Assembly (NCBI GenBank): GCA_001767195.1
Contig: MEKU01000004.1
Coordinates: forward strand, 24,736-59,193
Length of the DNA stretch: 34,458 nt
From: Acidobacteria bacterium RIFCSPLOWO2_02_FULL_67_21
GTDB taxonomy: Bacteria > Acidobacteriota > Vicinamibacteria > Vicinamibacterales > UBA2999
Reading direction: 5' to 3'
This document shows positions 15,641 through 24,758 of this stretch, piece by piece (position 1 is the stretch's first letter; each line of letters starts with the position of its first letter). The notes beneath the pieces were generated by a model. It was not told where the DNA came from, searched no databases, and was given only the letters and a program-made list of their open reading frames with translations. Both the position numbers and the translations under genes were made by a program.

Positions 15641-16651
15641 ATGCAGTCGAGATGGGCGATCGCAGGAGTGCTTTGTTTGGCCTCGAGCGTGGCGCTGTCG
15701 GGTCAGGGGCAAGGAGGTCGGGGCGCGGCAGCCCCTCAGGCGCCGCTCAAGGAAACCGTCGCTCCTGATATTCCAGGCGTCGTCAAGGGCGGCACACCGG
15801 TGCAGATCGTCAAGACCGGCTTCGCGGCAACGGAGGGGCCGATTGCCATGGCGGACGGAAGCCTCCTGCTGACCGAGGCTGCGGCCAACCGGGTCAACAA
15901 GATCGACAGGGACGGCAACGTCACCGCCTTTCTCGAGAACACGAATGGCACCAACGCCCTGGCCTTCGACGCCAAAGGGCGGCTGATCAGCGTCGACCGG
16001 GCGCCGGGGAAGATGCAGATTGCCGTCATCTATCCCCGCGGCAGCGAGGCCGTGCTGGTGAACGGTTATGAAGGGCGTCCGTTCGGCGGGCCGAACGACC
16101 TGGTCGTGGATCGGCGCGGCGGCGTCTACTTCACCGAGCCGGGGCCGGGCGGCGGCAGGGGCGCGGCGCCACCACCAGAGCCCCCGCTGCCGTCGAGCGT
16201 CTACTACGTGCCGGCGGGACGCAACGCGGCCGTCAAAGTGGCCGACGGGTTCCGCCCGAATGGTATCCAGCTCAGCCCGGACGAGAAGACGCTGTATGTC
16301 AACGACACGGGCGGCGAGTACCTGCTCGCGTTCGACGTCCGTCCCGACGGGACCGTCGGAAGTCAGCGGCAGTTTGCGAAGTACGAAGGGGTCCGCAAGA
16401 CCGAGACCGGGTTTGCCAGCGGCGCCGACGGCCTGGCCGTCGACAGCGAGGGCCGGGTCTACATTGCGGTGCCCGTCGGCGTGCAGGTCGTCAGTCCGAA
16501 GGGGATGACGCTTGGGGTCATCCCGCTGCCCGGTTCCCCGCAGAACCTGGCGTTCGCCGGGCCGGACAAGAAGACGCTCTACGTGGTCGGCCGCGGCAAC
16601 GTGTACAAGATTCAGATGCAGGCGCAGGGCTACAAGGGACGCGCGAAGTAG
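15641..16651 (+). CDS. secreted SMP-30/gluconolactonase-like beta-propeller
   Basis: AGGAGG SD; signal peptide; TEGPIAMADGSLLLTEAAANRVNKID, PNDLVVDRRGGVYFTEPG, RPNGIQLSPDEKTLYVNDTG. Confidence 0.9.
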   Translation: MQSRWAIAGVLCLASSVALSGQGQGGRGAAAPQAPLKETVAPDIPGVVKGGTPVQIVKTGFAATEGPIAMADGSLLLTEAAANRVNKIDRDGNVTAFLENTNGTNALAFDAKGRLISVDRAPGKMQIAVIYPRGSEAVLVNGYEGRPFGGPNDLVVDRRGGVYFTEPGPGGGRGAAPPPEPPLPSSVYYVPAGRNAAVKVADGFRPNGIQLSPDEKTLYVNDTGGEYLLAFDVRPDGTVGSQRQFAKYEGVRKTETGFASGADGLAVDSEGRVYIAVPVGVQVVSPKGMTLGVIPLPGSPQNLAFAGPDKKTLYVVGRGNVYKIQMQAQGYKGRAK

Positions 16652-16658
16652 GGAGCAT

Positions 16659-18515
16659 ATGGAGCGTCGCAAGAAGAAAATCAGCCGCCGCGCGTTTGTC
16701 GGCCGGGCGGGGCTTGGCGCCGCCGCGTTCGCCGGCGTGGGCGCGATTGGCGAACCCGCAGAGGCGCAGGCGCCGCGGAGCAGCGCCGGGTCGCCGATTC
16801 CCGCGAAATGGGATCTCGAGGCCGATGTTGTCGTGATCGGGTCGGGCGCATGCGGCCTGCCGGCGGCCATCCGCGCGGCCGACCAGGGCGCGTCGGTCGT
16901 TGTCGTCGAGGCGAACTACGACATCGGCGGTCACGGCATTCTCAACGGCGGACAGGTGCCGCTCGGCGGCGGCACCAGCGCCCAGAAGAAGCACGGCATC
17001 GTGGATTCTCCCGAGGTCCTGTTCAAGGACCTGACCGACTGGTCGGTCGTGGAGATCAACGGGATGCCGGAGTACCGGTACAACGACCGCGCCGTGCAGC
17101 GCGCGCTCGCCGATCGCGAGGCGCAGGCGTACGAGTTCCTGGTCGAGAACGGGGTGGTGTTCGATCCGGATCGGGCCCCGGGCGTGAGCGGTGGGCATGC
17201 GATCGGCATCTCGGCGCCGCGGGAGCACTACGCGGCGCGCTGGACCAAAGGACAGGGCGCGGAAAGTCCCGCCGGCGCGGCGGGCACCAACATTTATCGG
17301 CCGCTCGAGAACAGCGCGAAGAAGAAGGGTGTGCGCTTCCTGCTCAACTACCACATGGATGCGGTCGTCCGCGAAGCGCCCTCGTCCGGCCGCGTGCTGG
17401 GGGTCACCGCGAGCTACACGCCAAAGCTCCAGCCCGGCAGCACGACCCCGATGCGGCCGTTCCGGTCCGACGGTGTGATCCAGATGGCGGCCGCGACGGT
17501 GACGGTGAAGGCACGGAAAGCGGTGATCATCGCCACCGGCGGCAGCAGCAGCAACGTGAACTTCCGCCGCATGTTCGACAGCCGTCTGACCGACGTCTAC
17601 CCGGTCGCCGGAGAGCCGTACTCCGCGCAGGATGCCAGCGGCGAGCTCGCCGGGATGGCGATCGGCGCCTCGCTCTGGGGGACGGCCAACCAGACGCTCG
17701 AGCGGAACGGCGCGTTCCGCAAGCGGCCTGTCATCGGCGCGCAGTACATCTATCCGGTCTGGAGGCCCTCGAGCCCCATCTTCCCGTTCGCGCGGGCGAG
17801 CGGGCTGCAGGTGGCCGACTGGCAGGACGTGATTCTGGTCAACCAGGTCGGCAGGCGCTTCTACAACGAGCTGGCTGAGGGATGGCCCTACGGCACGCAT
17901 CACGGGTTCCTGGATCCGTACGTCCAGGGTGACTGGCGCAACATGCGCCGGATCACCTACAAACCGGACGGCTTCCTCGACGCCGTGCTCGCGCCGAACG
18001 AGGGCTCGCACCCGCCCGACTTCGAGGCTGGTCCGATCTGGGCGATCTTCGACGCCGACGCGATCCGCCGCGAGAAGTGGGAGCCGACGCCGCCACATAT
18101 CGATCCGAAGTTCTTCTTCAGCGCGCAGACGCTTGGCGAGCTGGCACGCGCCATCCGCGGGAACCCGTATCAGCGGGTCGATATGCCCCCGGCCGGCCTC
18201 GAGGCCACCGTCGCGCGCTACAACACCATCGTCGACTTCGGCTTCGACCCCGACTTCGAGCGGCCCAATCCGACACACACGATTCAGACGCCGCCGTTCT
18301 ATGCGGCGTGGGCGACGCCGGTCGTGCACGATACGTATGCGGGGCTGCGGATCAACATGAAGTGCCAGGTCGTCGACATCAAGGGCCAGGTGATTCCGGG
18401 CCTGTACTGCGGCGGCGAGTCGGCCGGCGGCTGCAGCCAGCATGGCCAGGGGCGCTGCATCACGCAGGGGTACATTGCCGGCACCGAAGCCGCGGGAGAG
18501 CGGAGCTGGACGTAG
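16659..18515 (+). CDS. Tat-exported FAD-binding flavoprotein dehydrogenase (fumarate reductase / ketosteroid dehydrogenase superfamily)
   Basis: Twin-arginine SRRAFVGRAGLGAAAFAGV; dinucleotide site DVVVIGSGACGLPAAIRAADQGASVVVVEA; C-terminal GLYCGGESAGGCSQHGQGRCITQGYIAG. Confidence 0.9.
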   Translation: MERRKKKISRRAFVGRAGLGAAAFAGVGAIGEPAEAQAPRSSAGSPIPAKWDLEADVVVIGSGACGLPAAIRAADQGASVVVVEANYDIGGHGILNGGQVPLGGGTSAQKKHGIVDSPEVLFKDLTDWSVVEINGMPEYRYNDRAVQRALADREAQAYEFLVENGVVFDPDRAPGVSGGHAIGISAPREHYAARWTKGQGAESPAGAAGTNIYRPLENSAKKKGVRFLLNYHMDAVVREAPSSGRVLGVTASYTPKLQPGSTTPMRPFRSDGVIQMAAATVTVKARKAVIIATGGSSSNVNFRRMFDSRLTDVYPVAGEPYSAQDASGELAGMAIGASLWGTANQTLERNGAFRKRPVIGAQYIYPVWRPSSPIFPFARASGLQVADWQDVILVNQVGRRFYNELAEGWPYGTHHGFLDPYVQGDWRNMRRITYKPDGFLDAVLAPNEGSHPPDFEAGPIWAIFDADAIRREKWEPTPPHIDPKFFFSAQTLGELARAIRGNPYQRVDMPPAGLEATVARYNTIVDFGFDPDFERPNPTHTIQTPPFYAAWATPVVHDTYAGLRINMKCQVVDIKGQVIPGLYCGGESAGGCSQHGQGRCITQGYIAGTEAAGERSWT

Positions 18516-18528
18516 ACCGTTGTGTCTC

Positions 18529-18573
18529 GTAGTGCCCGGCTTCAGCCGGGCTGAAGCCGGGCGCCACGTACGA
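18529..18573. repeat. GTAG-type REP (three-arm form)
   Basis: GTAGTGCCCGGCTTCAGCCGGGCTGAAGCCGGGCGCCACGTACGA. Confidence 0.85.
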
Positions 18574-18601
18574 GAATTGCGAAGAATCCAGGAGACGCGA
18601 A

Positions 18602-20137
18602 ATGCGCAGACACGTGCTGTTGGTGACTTTGGGGCTGCTGGCGTTCTGGGCCGCCGGGGCTCTGCAGGCGCAGGTTGACGATCCGCTACCGAATCACGTC
18701 GAGAAGCGCGGTCTGGTGGTCGAGGTTCAGGACCTCGCACGCCTGCCCGACTCGCGCGGCCGGCATCCCGCCGATCAGGATGTGGCGCCGGCGGCATGGG
18801 CGCGCGTCAGCTACGTGCGCGACCTGCCCGACGGCCGCCGCTTCGCCAACGATTCCCGCGGCACGCTGTACCTGCTGGACGCGAACAACCGTCCGTCGCC
18901 GTATCTGGACTTCGGCGCGGCGTTTCCGCTCACCGTCTACAACCGGCTCGAGAGCGGGTTCATCGGGTTCGCCTTCCATCCCGAGTTTGCGAAGAACGGA
19001 CTGCTCTACACCGTGCACGGTGAGCGCGGCCCGGGCAACCCCGGAACGGTGAACTTCATCCCGCCCGGCTTCACGCTGAACCAGGTCACGTACCACAACG
19101 TGATCACCGAGTGGCATGCGGCCAATCCGGCGGCGGACACGTTCCAGGGCACCCGGCGCGAGCTGCTGCGCGTCGGCCACATCGTGCAGAACCTCACGCA
19201 TCCGATGGGGCACCTCGATTTCAATCCGACCGCGAAGCCTGGATCACCGGACTACGGCCTGCTGTACACGAGCGGCAGCGATCTCGGCTTCAGCAACGGC
19301 GGCGGCCCGCACGCGAGCAACCCGGGCCAGACGCAGCGGCTCGACACGGTCGTCACCGCGATCCTTCGGATCGATCCGCGCAGTCCCTCGGCGTCTGGCG
19401 GGACCAAAGGGCTCGGCGACTACACGATTCCGGCGATCAACAAGTTCCAGGCCGACGGGGACCCGAAGACGCTTGGCGAGATCTACGCCTACGGCTTCCG
19501 CAACGCCCACCGGCTCTCCTGGGATCTCACGACCGGCACGATGTACGCCTCTGACATCGGGATGAACCAGATCGAGGAGGTCAATATCGTCCGCGAAGGC
19601 GAGAACTACGGCTGGATGCGCCGCGAGGGCTTCTTCGAGAACGGCGTCACGCGGCCCGGCGGCGCGCTCAACCAGCTCTTTGCGCTGCCCGCGGACGTGC
19701 TGTCGGGGAAGACGAAGGACGAATTCACGTATCCGGTGGCGGTCTACGACCACCACGACGGACAGGCCATCACCGACGGCTTTGCGTACTACGGCCGCAT
19801 CCAGGCGCTGCGCGGCAAGTTCGTCTTCGGCGACATCACGCGCGGCCGCATCTTTGCCGCGGACCTGGCCGCCATGAAGGCGGCTGACGACGGTGTGCCG
19901 CAGACGGTGGCGCCGATCGAGGAAGTGCAGCTCTACGTGCGCGGGCCGAACGGCACCCGCGTCTACATGACGTTCCGCGAGCTGATCGAGAAGACGATGG
20001 GGATGACGATCCTGCGCGCGGACCTCCACATCAGCCGCACGCGCGACGGCGAGCTGCTGATTCATTCCCGCCAGGACGGGACGATCCGGATGCTCGTCCC
20101 CGACTCGGGCGGTGCCGCCACCGCGTCGCTGCGCTAA
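18602..20137 (+). CDS. secreted PQQ-dependent sugar (sorbosone/glucose) dehydrogenase-like protein
   Basis: ESGFIGFAFHPEFAKNGLLYTVHGERG, LGEIYAYGFRNAHRLSWD, MYASDIGMNQIEEVNIVREGENYGWMRREG: soluble GDH/sorbosone dehydrogenase signatures. Confidence 0.88.
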   Translation: MRRHVLLVTLGLLAFWAAGALQAQVDDPLPNHVEKRGLVVEVQDLARLPDSRGRHPADQDVAPAAWARVSYVRDLPDGRRFANDSRGTLYLLDANNRPSPYLDFGAAFPLTVYNRLESGFIGFAFHPEFAKNGLLYTVHGERGPGNPGTVNFIPPGFTLNQVTYHNVITEWHAANPAADTFQGTRRELLRVGHIVQNLTHPMGHLDFNPTAKPGSPDYGLLYTSGSDLGFSNGGGPHASNPGQTQRLDTVVTAILRIDPRSPSASGGTKGLGDYTIPAINKFQADGDPKTLGEIYAYGFRNAHRLSWDLTTGTMYASDIGMNQIEEVNIVREGENYGWMRREGFFENGVTRPGGALNQLFALPADVLSGKTKDEFTYPVAVYDHHDGQAITDGFAYYGRIQALRGKFVFGDITRGRIFAADLAAMKAADDGVPQTVAPIEEVQLYVRGPNGTRVYMTFRELIEKTMGMTILRADLHISRTRDGELLIHSRQDGTIRMLVPDSGGAATASLR

Positions 20138-20163
20138 ATGGGTTCGACCTCCGACCCCATTTA
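20135..20163. repeat. TAAATGGG palindrome (family C)
   Basis: TAAATGGGTTCG-ACCTC-CGACCCCATTTA; 12-nt arms with one mismatch. Confidence 0.85.
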
Positions 20164-20632
20164 TCCGCTTCGCGCTCACCTGGTCCGGATGCTCGACTGG
20201 GACGAGGCGCACGTCGGGTTCGACAAGGCGGTCGCCGGTCTTCCGCCCGATCGGCGCGGCGCCCGGCCGGCCGGGTTCGACCGCTCGCCGTGGCAGCTCC
20301 TGGAGCACATGCGAATCGCGCAGGAGGACATCCTCGACTTCTGCGTGAACGATCGCTATGTGCACCGCCGGAAGTGGCCGGACGACTACTGGCCGGCGGC
20401 GCCCGCTCCACCGGGCGCCGGAGCGTGGGACGCCAGCATCGCCGCCTTCAAGGCCGATCGGGAGAAGCTGAAGGAGCTGGCGCGCGACGAGCGCATCCCT
20501 CTGTTCTCGACCGTTCCAACCGGCAGCGGACAGCAGACGTACCTGCGCGCGCTGCTGCTCGTCCTGGACCACAACTCCTATCATCTGGGCCAGCTCATCG
20601 CTGTCCGCCGCGCACTCGGGCGCTGGCCGTAG
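20138..20632 (+). CDS. DinB-superfamily protein
   Basis: DinB helices; metal-ligand pattern LEHMRIAQEDIL and HNSYHLGQL. Start codon lies inside the palindrome. Confidence 0.85.
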   Translation: MGSTSDPIYPLRAHLVRMLDWDEAHVGFDKAVAGLPPDRRGARPAGFDRSPWQLLEHMRIAQEDILDFCVNDRYVHRRKWPDDYWPAAPAPPGAGAWDASIAAFKADREKLKELARDERIPLFSTVPTGSGQQTYLRALLLVLDHNSYHLGQLIAVRRALGRWP

Positions 20633-20731
20633 GGACGGCGGGTCCAGGGCTCGATGTTTTCCGACTCACCCTGGAGCCGCCCCACATACGCCGGCTTGGC
20701 TGCCGGGGCATTTCGCGGGAGGATAGGCTCG

Positions 20732-22078
20732 ATGCCAGGGCGACCGATGCCTGCCGTGGACCGTGCACCCCTCGTCAGCCGGTTTCTGCAACTCCGCGAA
20801 CGCTCGCGCCGGCTGTTCGATCTGCTGACGCCGGACGCGTACTACATCCGTCCGATCGCGCTCCGCCACCCGATCGTCTTCTATGAAGGCCATCTGGCCG
20901 CGTTCAGCTTCAACACCGTCGTCAAACGGGCGCTAGGCCAACCGGGAATCGACGCGCACCTCGAGCAGCTGTTCGCCCGCGGGATCGATCCGGAAGACGT
21001 CCACGCGCCGGCCGCATCGAAGGAACGATCCGGCTGGCCGTCGCGGGAGCAGGTACGCGCCTTCGTGGACGAAGCCGATCGGCGTGTGCTCGAGGCGCTC
21101 TCCACGGGGCCGATCGAACAGCCTGGACATCCGCTCCTCGATCGCGCACAGGCGGTCCATGCGATTCTGGAGCACGAGGCGATGCACCAGGAAACGATGC
21201 TGTACATGTGGCACCAGCTCGCGCACGAGCAGAAGCGGCCGCCGGCCGGTGCCGCGATAAAGATCGGCGGCCCGCCGCCGCCGCAGGAGAGCATTGCGGT
21301 TCCGGAAGGCCGCACGACGCTCGGCGCGAGGCGCGGAGAGATCCCGTTCGGGTGGGACAACGAATTCGAAGCCGTCGACGTCGAGGTGCCGGCGTTCGTC
21401 ATCGACCGGCACAACGTGACGAACGCCGCGTTGCTCGAGTTTGTCGAGGAGGGCGGCTATCACGACCCGCAGTGGTGGACGCCTGAGGCCTATGCGTGGC
21501 TCCGCGCCGAAAGGATGGAACACCCGCGATTCTGGATATCGGACGAGGGGCGGTGGTGGTGGCGTGGGATGTTTCAGCGGGTGGCGCTTCCGGAGGCGTG
21601 GCCGGTCTATGTGAGCCACAGCGAAGCGTCTGCCTACGCGCGATGGCGCGGCGGACGGCTGCCGACGGAGGCAGAGTATTGCCGGGCGGCGTACGGGACA
21701 CCGGCCGGCGTCGAGCGCCCGTATCCGTGGGGCGACGATCCGCCTGACGCCGCCCGCGGCCACTTCGATTTCGCCGGCTGGGATCCGCACCCGGTGGGGG
21801 AGCACCCCGCGGGACGCAGCGCGTGGGGCATCGACGATCTGGTCGGCAACGGATGGGAATGGACCTCGACGGTCTTTGCGCCCCTTCCCGGATTCACGCC
21901 GCTGGCGTCGTATCCTGAATACTCGGCCGACTTCTTCGACGGCCGCCACTACGTGATGCGAGGCGCTTCGTGCGCCACCTCACGCGATCTGGTGCGCCGC
22001 AGCTTCCGCAACTGGTTCCGGCCGCTGTACCCCCATGTCTACGCGGCGTTCCGCTGCGTATCGGACCGAGCCGCATGA
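20732..22078 (+). CDS. egtB: ergothioneine biosynthesis EgtB-like sulfoxide synthase (DinB_2 + FGE-sulfatase)
   Basis: RHPIVFYEGHLAAFSFN, HEAMHQETMLYMWHQL (Fe-binding HxxxHxE), FGE domain VGNGWEWTSTVF and RRSFRNWFRPLYPHVYAAFRCV; start chosen from the GGGAGGA SD. Confidence 0.9.
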   Translation: MPGRPMPAVDRAPLVSRFLQLRERSRRLFDLLTPDAYYIRPIALRHPIVFYEGHLAAFSFNTVVKRALGQPGIDAHLEQLFARGIDPEDVHAPAASKERSGWPSREQVRAFVDEADRRVLEALSTGPIEQPGHPLLDRAQAVHAILEHEAMHQETMLYMWHQLAHEQKRPPAGAAIKIGGPPPPQESIAVPEGRTTLGARRGEIPFGWDNEFEAVDVEVPAFVIDRHNVTNAALLEFVEEGGYHDPQWWTPEAYAWLRAERMEHPRFWISDEGRWWWRGMFQRVALPEAWPVYVSHSEASAYARWRGGRLPTEAEYCRAAYGTPAGVERPYPWGDDPPDAARGHFDFAGWDPHPVGEHPAGRSAWGIDDLVGNGWEWTSTVFAPLPGFTPLASYPEYSADFFDGRHYVMRGASCATSRDLVRRSFRNWFRPLYPHVYAAFRCVSDRAA

Positions 22079-23046
22079 CGCCCGGGACGCGGCTCGCGCC
22101 GGGCCGGACGCTCACCGATCGCGACATCGAGGAGATTCACTACTACCTGGCGCAGACGCCGCGGCAGTTGCCCTCGCGCCTGCTGTACGACGCGCTCGGG
22201 TCGACGCTCTTCGAGGCCATTTGCCTGCTGCCGTGGTACCGGATCACGCGCGCGGAGAAGGCTTTGCTGGCCCGGCATGGTGCGGCCATCGCCAGGCGGA
22301 CCCCGCCGACCGAGCTGGTGGAGCTGGGATGCGGCAACGGACAGAAGCTCGTCACGCTGCTGCGCGCGCTGGGCTGGCCGCCTGCCGACGTGCACCTGAT
22401 CGATGTGTCGCGCGAGGCGCTCGACCGGACCACCCAGATGGTGGCGGCCGAGGGCCCCTCCCGGGTGCACGCCGTTCACGCGTCCTACGAAGAGGGGCTC
22501 ATGCACCTGCCGTCCACACCGGACGGCGGTTGTCGTCTCGTGCTGTTCCTGGGATCGAACATCGGCAACTTCGACCCCCCGGCCGGGGCCGCGTTCCTTC
22601 ATCTCGTCCGACGAGCGCTCGGTCCGAGCGACGCGCTGCTGCTCGGCGTCGACCTGGTGAAGCCGCACGACGATCTGATGCTCGCCTACGACGATCCGCT
22701 GGGTGTGACGGCGGCCTTCAACAAGAACCTGCTTCAGCGCCTCAATTCCGAAATCGGCGCCACGTTCGATCTCGACGAGTTCGAGCACCTGGTCCACTGG
22801 AATGCCGGCGCGTCGAGAATCGAGATGCACCTGGTCAGCCGCCGGCGACAGGACGTTCGTGTGCCGGGAGTCACCGGACCGCTGGCGTTCACGCTCGAGC
22901 CGGGCGAGTCGATCTGGACGGAGAGCTCGTACAAATACGAGCCAGACGCCGTCCGGACGCTCGTCGAGTCCGCCGGTTTCGACCTGCGCGCGCGCTGGAT
23001 CGACGACGAGGCGCGCTTTCTGCTCGCGCTCTGCGAGGGGCGGTAG
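22075..23046 (+). CDS. egtD: L-histidine N-alpha-methyltransferase EgtD
   Basis: YDALGSTLFEAICLLPWYRITRAEKALL, ELGCGNGQKLVTLLRAL, LFLGSNIGNFDPPAGAAFL; ATGA overlap with egtB. Confidence 0.95.
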   Translation: MTPGTRLAPGRTLTDRDIEEIHYYLAQTPRQLPSRLLYDALGSTLFEAICLLPWYRITRAEKALLARHGAAIARRTPPTELVELGCGNGQKLVTLLRALGWPPADVHLIDVSREALDRTTQMVAAEGPSRVHAVHASYEEGLMHLPSTPDGGCRLVLFLGSNIGNFDPPAGAAFLHLVRRALGPSDALLLGVDLVKPHDDLMLAYDDPLGVTAAFNKNLLQRLNSEIGATFDLDEFEHLVHWNAGASRIEMHLVSRRRQDVRVPGVTGPLAFTLEPGESIWTESSYKYEPDAVRTLVESAGFDLRARWIDDEARFLLALCEGR

Positions 23047-23093
23047 GAGGAAGACGACGAAATGAGGAACCGCTTCGCGACCCCCGTCCGAAA

Positions 23094-23124
23094 TAGATGG
23101 GGTCGGGACTCCCGACCCCATCTA
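23094..23124. repeat. TAGATGGGG palindrome (family C)
   Basis: TAGATGGGGTCGGG-ACT-CCCGACCCCATCTA; perfect 14-nt arms. Confidence 0.9.
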
Positions 23125-23145
23125 ATCCGCTCGCTGGAGGCGTTC

Positions 23146-24666
23146 ATGGCGGGCATCGTCCTTTCCCGCGGCAGGCTGCTGTCGGCTGCCGCCGTTCTCC
23201 TCGCTGCGCCCGCTCTGGCAGGCGCGCAGACCTGCGAGTCGATCTCGTCGCTGCGGCTGCCGTCCACCACCATCACGTCCGCAGCGTCGGTTGCGGCCGG
23301 CGCGCTCGGCCGGGCCGCGGCCGCCCTGCAGAATCTCCCCGCGTTCTGTCGCGTGGAGATGACCATTGCACCGACGCCCGACTCCGACATCACAGTGGAA
23401 GTCTGGATGCCGGCGAGCGGCTGGAACGGCAAGTTCCTGGCGGTCGGCAATGGCGGCTGGGCCGGCAGCCTCAACACCGCGGGGCTCGCCGCCGGGATCC
23501 GGCGCGGGTATGCCACCGCGAGCACCGACACGGGCCACACCGCCGGAGCGGGCGGTGGCGGCGGACCGTGGATGCAGAACCGCGAGAAGCGCGTCGACTT
23601 CGGCTACCGCGCCGTCCATGAAACAGCCGAGAAGGGCAAGGCGGTCGTCAGGACGTTCTACGGGAGCGCCGCCCGGCTGGCGTACTTCGACGGGTGCTCG
23701 GGCGGCGGCCGTCAGGGCCTGAAGGCGGCGCAGCGATTTCCGGCAGATTTCGACGGGATCGTCGCCGGCGCGCCCGCGCTCAACGCGACCGGCCGCGCCG
23801 CCTTCGCGATGTCGATTGCGCAGACCGTCCACGCCGACGCCGCCAGCTTCATACCGAGCTCGAAGTTTCTCCTCATTCACAAGGCCGTGCTCGACGCCTG
23901 CGACGCGCGCGACGGCGTCGCCGACGGCGTGCTCGAGAATCCGAAGGCCTGCGCCTTCGATCCCGCCGTCTTGCAGTGCACGGCGGGCGACGGCGCGGCG
24001 TGCCTGACGCCGGCCCAGGTGGCCTCGACGCGGGCGATGTACGCGCCGCTCGCGCACGCGCGATCGAAGGACCGCCTCTTCCCGGGCCTCTCGCCCGGCA
24101 GCGAGCTCGGATGGACGACATTCGCCGGGCCCGAGCCGTTCGAGATCGCCCGACAGATGTACGAGTTCATGGTCTTCAACGATCCCGAATGGAACTTCAA
24201 GGCGCTCAATTTCGATTCCGACATGGACCGTGTCCGGACGATCGAAGCCGGCGTCATCGACGCCAGGGACCCGAACCTCGCGCCGTTCGCCGCCCGCGGC
24301 GGCAAGCTGATTCAGTACCACGGGTGGGCCGATCCGCAGATCCCGGCGCTCAGCAGCGTCGAGTACTACGAGTCGGTCGTGAAGACGAGGGGCGGCACAG
24401 GCCGGGTGCACGACGCGTATCGGTTGTTCATGGTGCCCGGCATGGGCCACTGCGGCGGCGGCAGCGGGACGTCGACCTTCGACATGCTCGGCGCGCTGGA
24501 GCGCTGGGTCGAGCAGCGGCAGCCCCCGGATCGCATTCCGGCTGCACGGATTCTGAAGGGCGTGACCGACCGCACGCGCCCGCTCTGTCCGTATCCGCAG
24601 GTCGCCCGCTACACGGGGACGGGCAACACTGACGACGCGGCGAATTTTTCGTGTGGGCCACCATAA
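23146..24666 (+). CDS. tannase / feruloyl esterase family protein
   Basis: Signal peptide; nucleophile GCSGGGRQGLKAAQRFPADFDGIVAGAPA; GMGHCGGG; the CS-D-HC motif of the tannase family. Confidence 0.93.
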   Translation: MAGIVLSRGRLLSAAAVLLAAPALAGAQTCESISSLRLPSTTITSAASVAAGALGRAAAALQNLPAFCRVEMTIAPTPDSDITVEVWMPASGWNGKFLAVGNGGWAGSLNTAGLAAGIRRGYATASTDTGHTAGAGGGGGPWMQNREKRVDFGYRAVHETAEKGKAVVRTFYGSAARLAYFDGCSGGGRQGLKAAQRFPADFDGIVAGAPALNATGRAAFAMSIAQTVHADAASFIPSSKFLLIHKAVLDACDARDGVADGVLENPKACAFDPAVLQCTAGDGAACLTPAQVASTRAMYAPLAHARSKDRLFPGLSPGSELGWTTFAGPEPFEIARQMYEFMVFNDPEWNFKALNFDSDMDRVRTIEAGVIDARDPNLAPFAARGGKLIQYHGWADPQIPALSSVEYYESVVKTRGGTGRVHDAYRLFMVPGMGHCGGGSGTSTFDMLGALERWVEQRQPPDRIPAARILKGVTDRTRPLCPYPQVARYTGTGNTDDAANFSCGPP

Positions 24667-24758
24667 CGTGAGGGAAGCTCTCGATGACCGAAACCGGCTG
24701 ACCCGTCGTATACTCCCTCAGCTGCGGTCAGAGACTGTAGGAGCCGTTTCATGCACTC

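Noticed and set aside
16518-18797. 759-aa minus-strand ORF
   Set aside because: Antisense to the Tat flavoprotein; crosses a REP element and adjacent gene; no domains.
24709-24714. TATACT as a promoter upstream of the PQQ dehydrogenase
   Set aside because: Only a weak TGACCG-like -35 with 18-nt spacing and a composite repeat between it and the gene; not enough to call.
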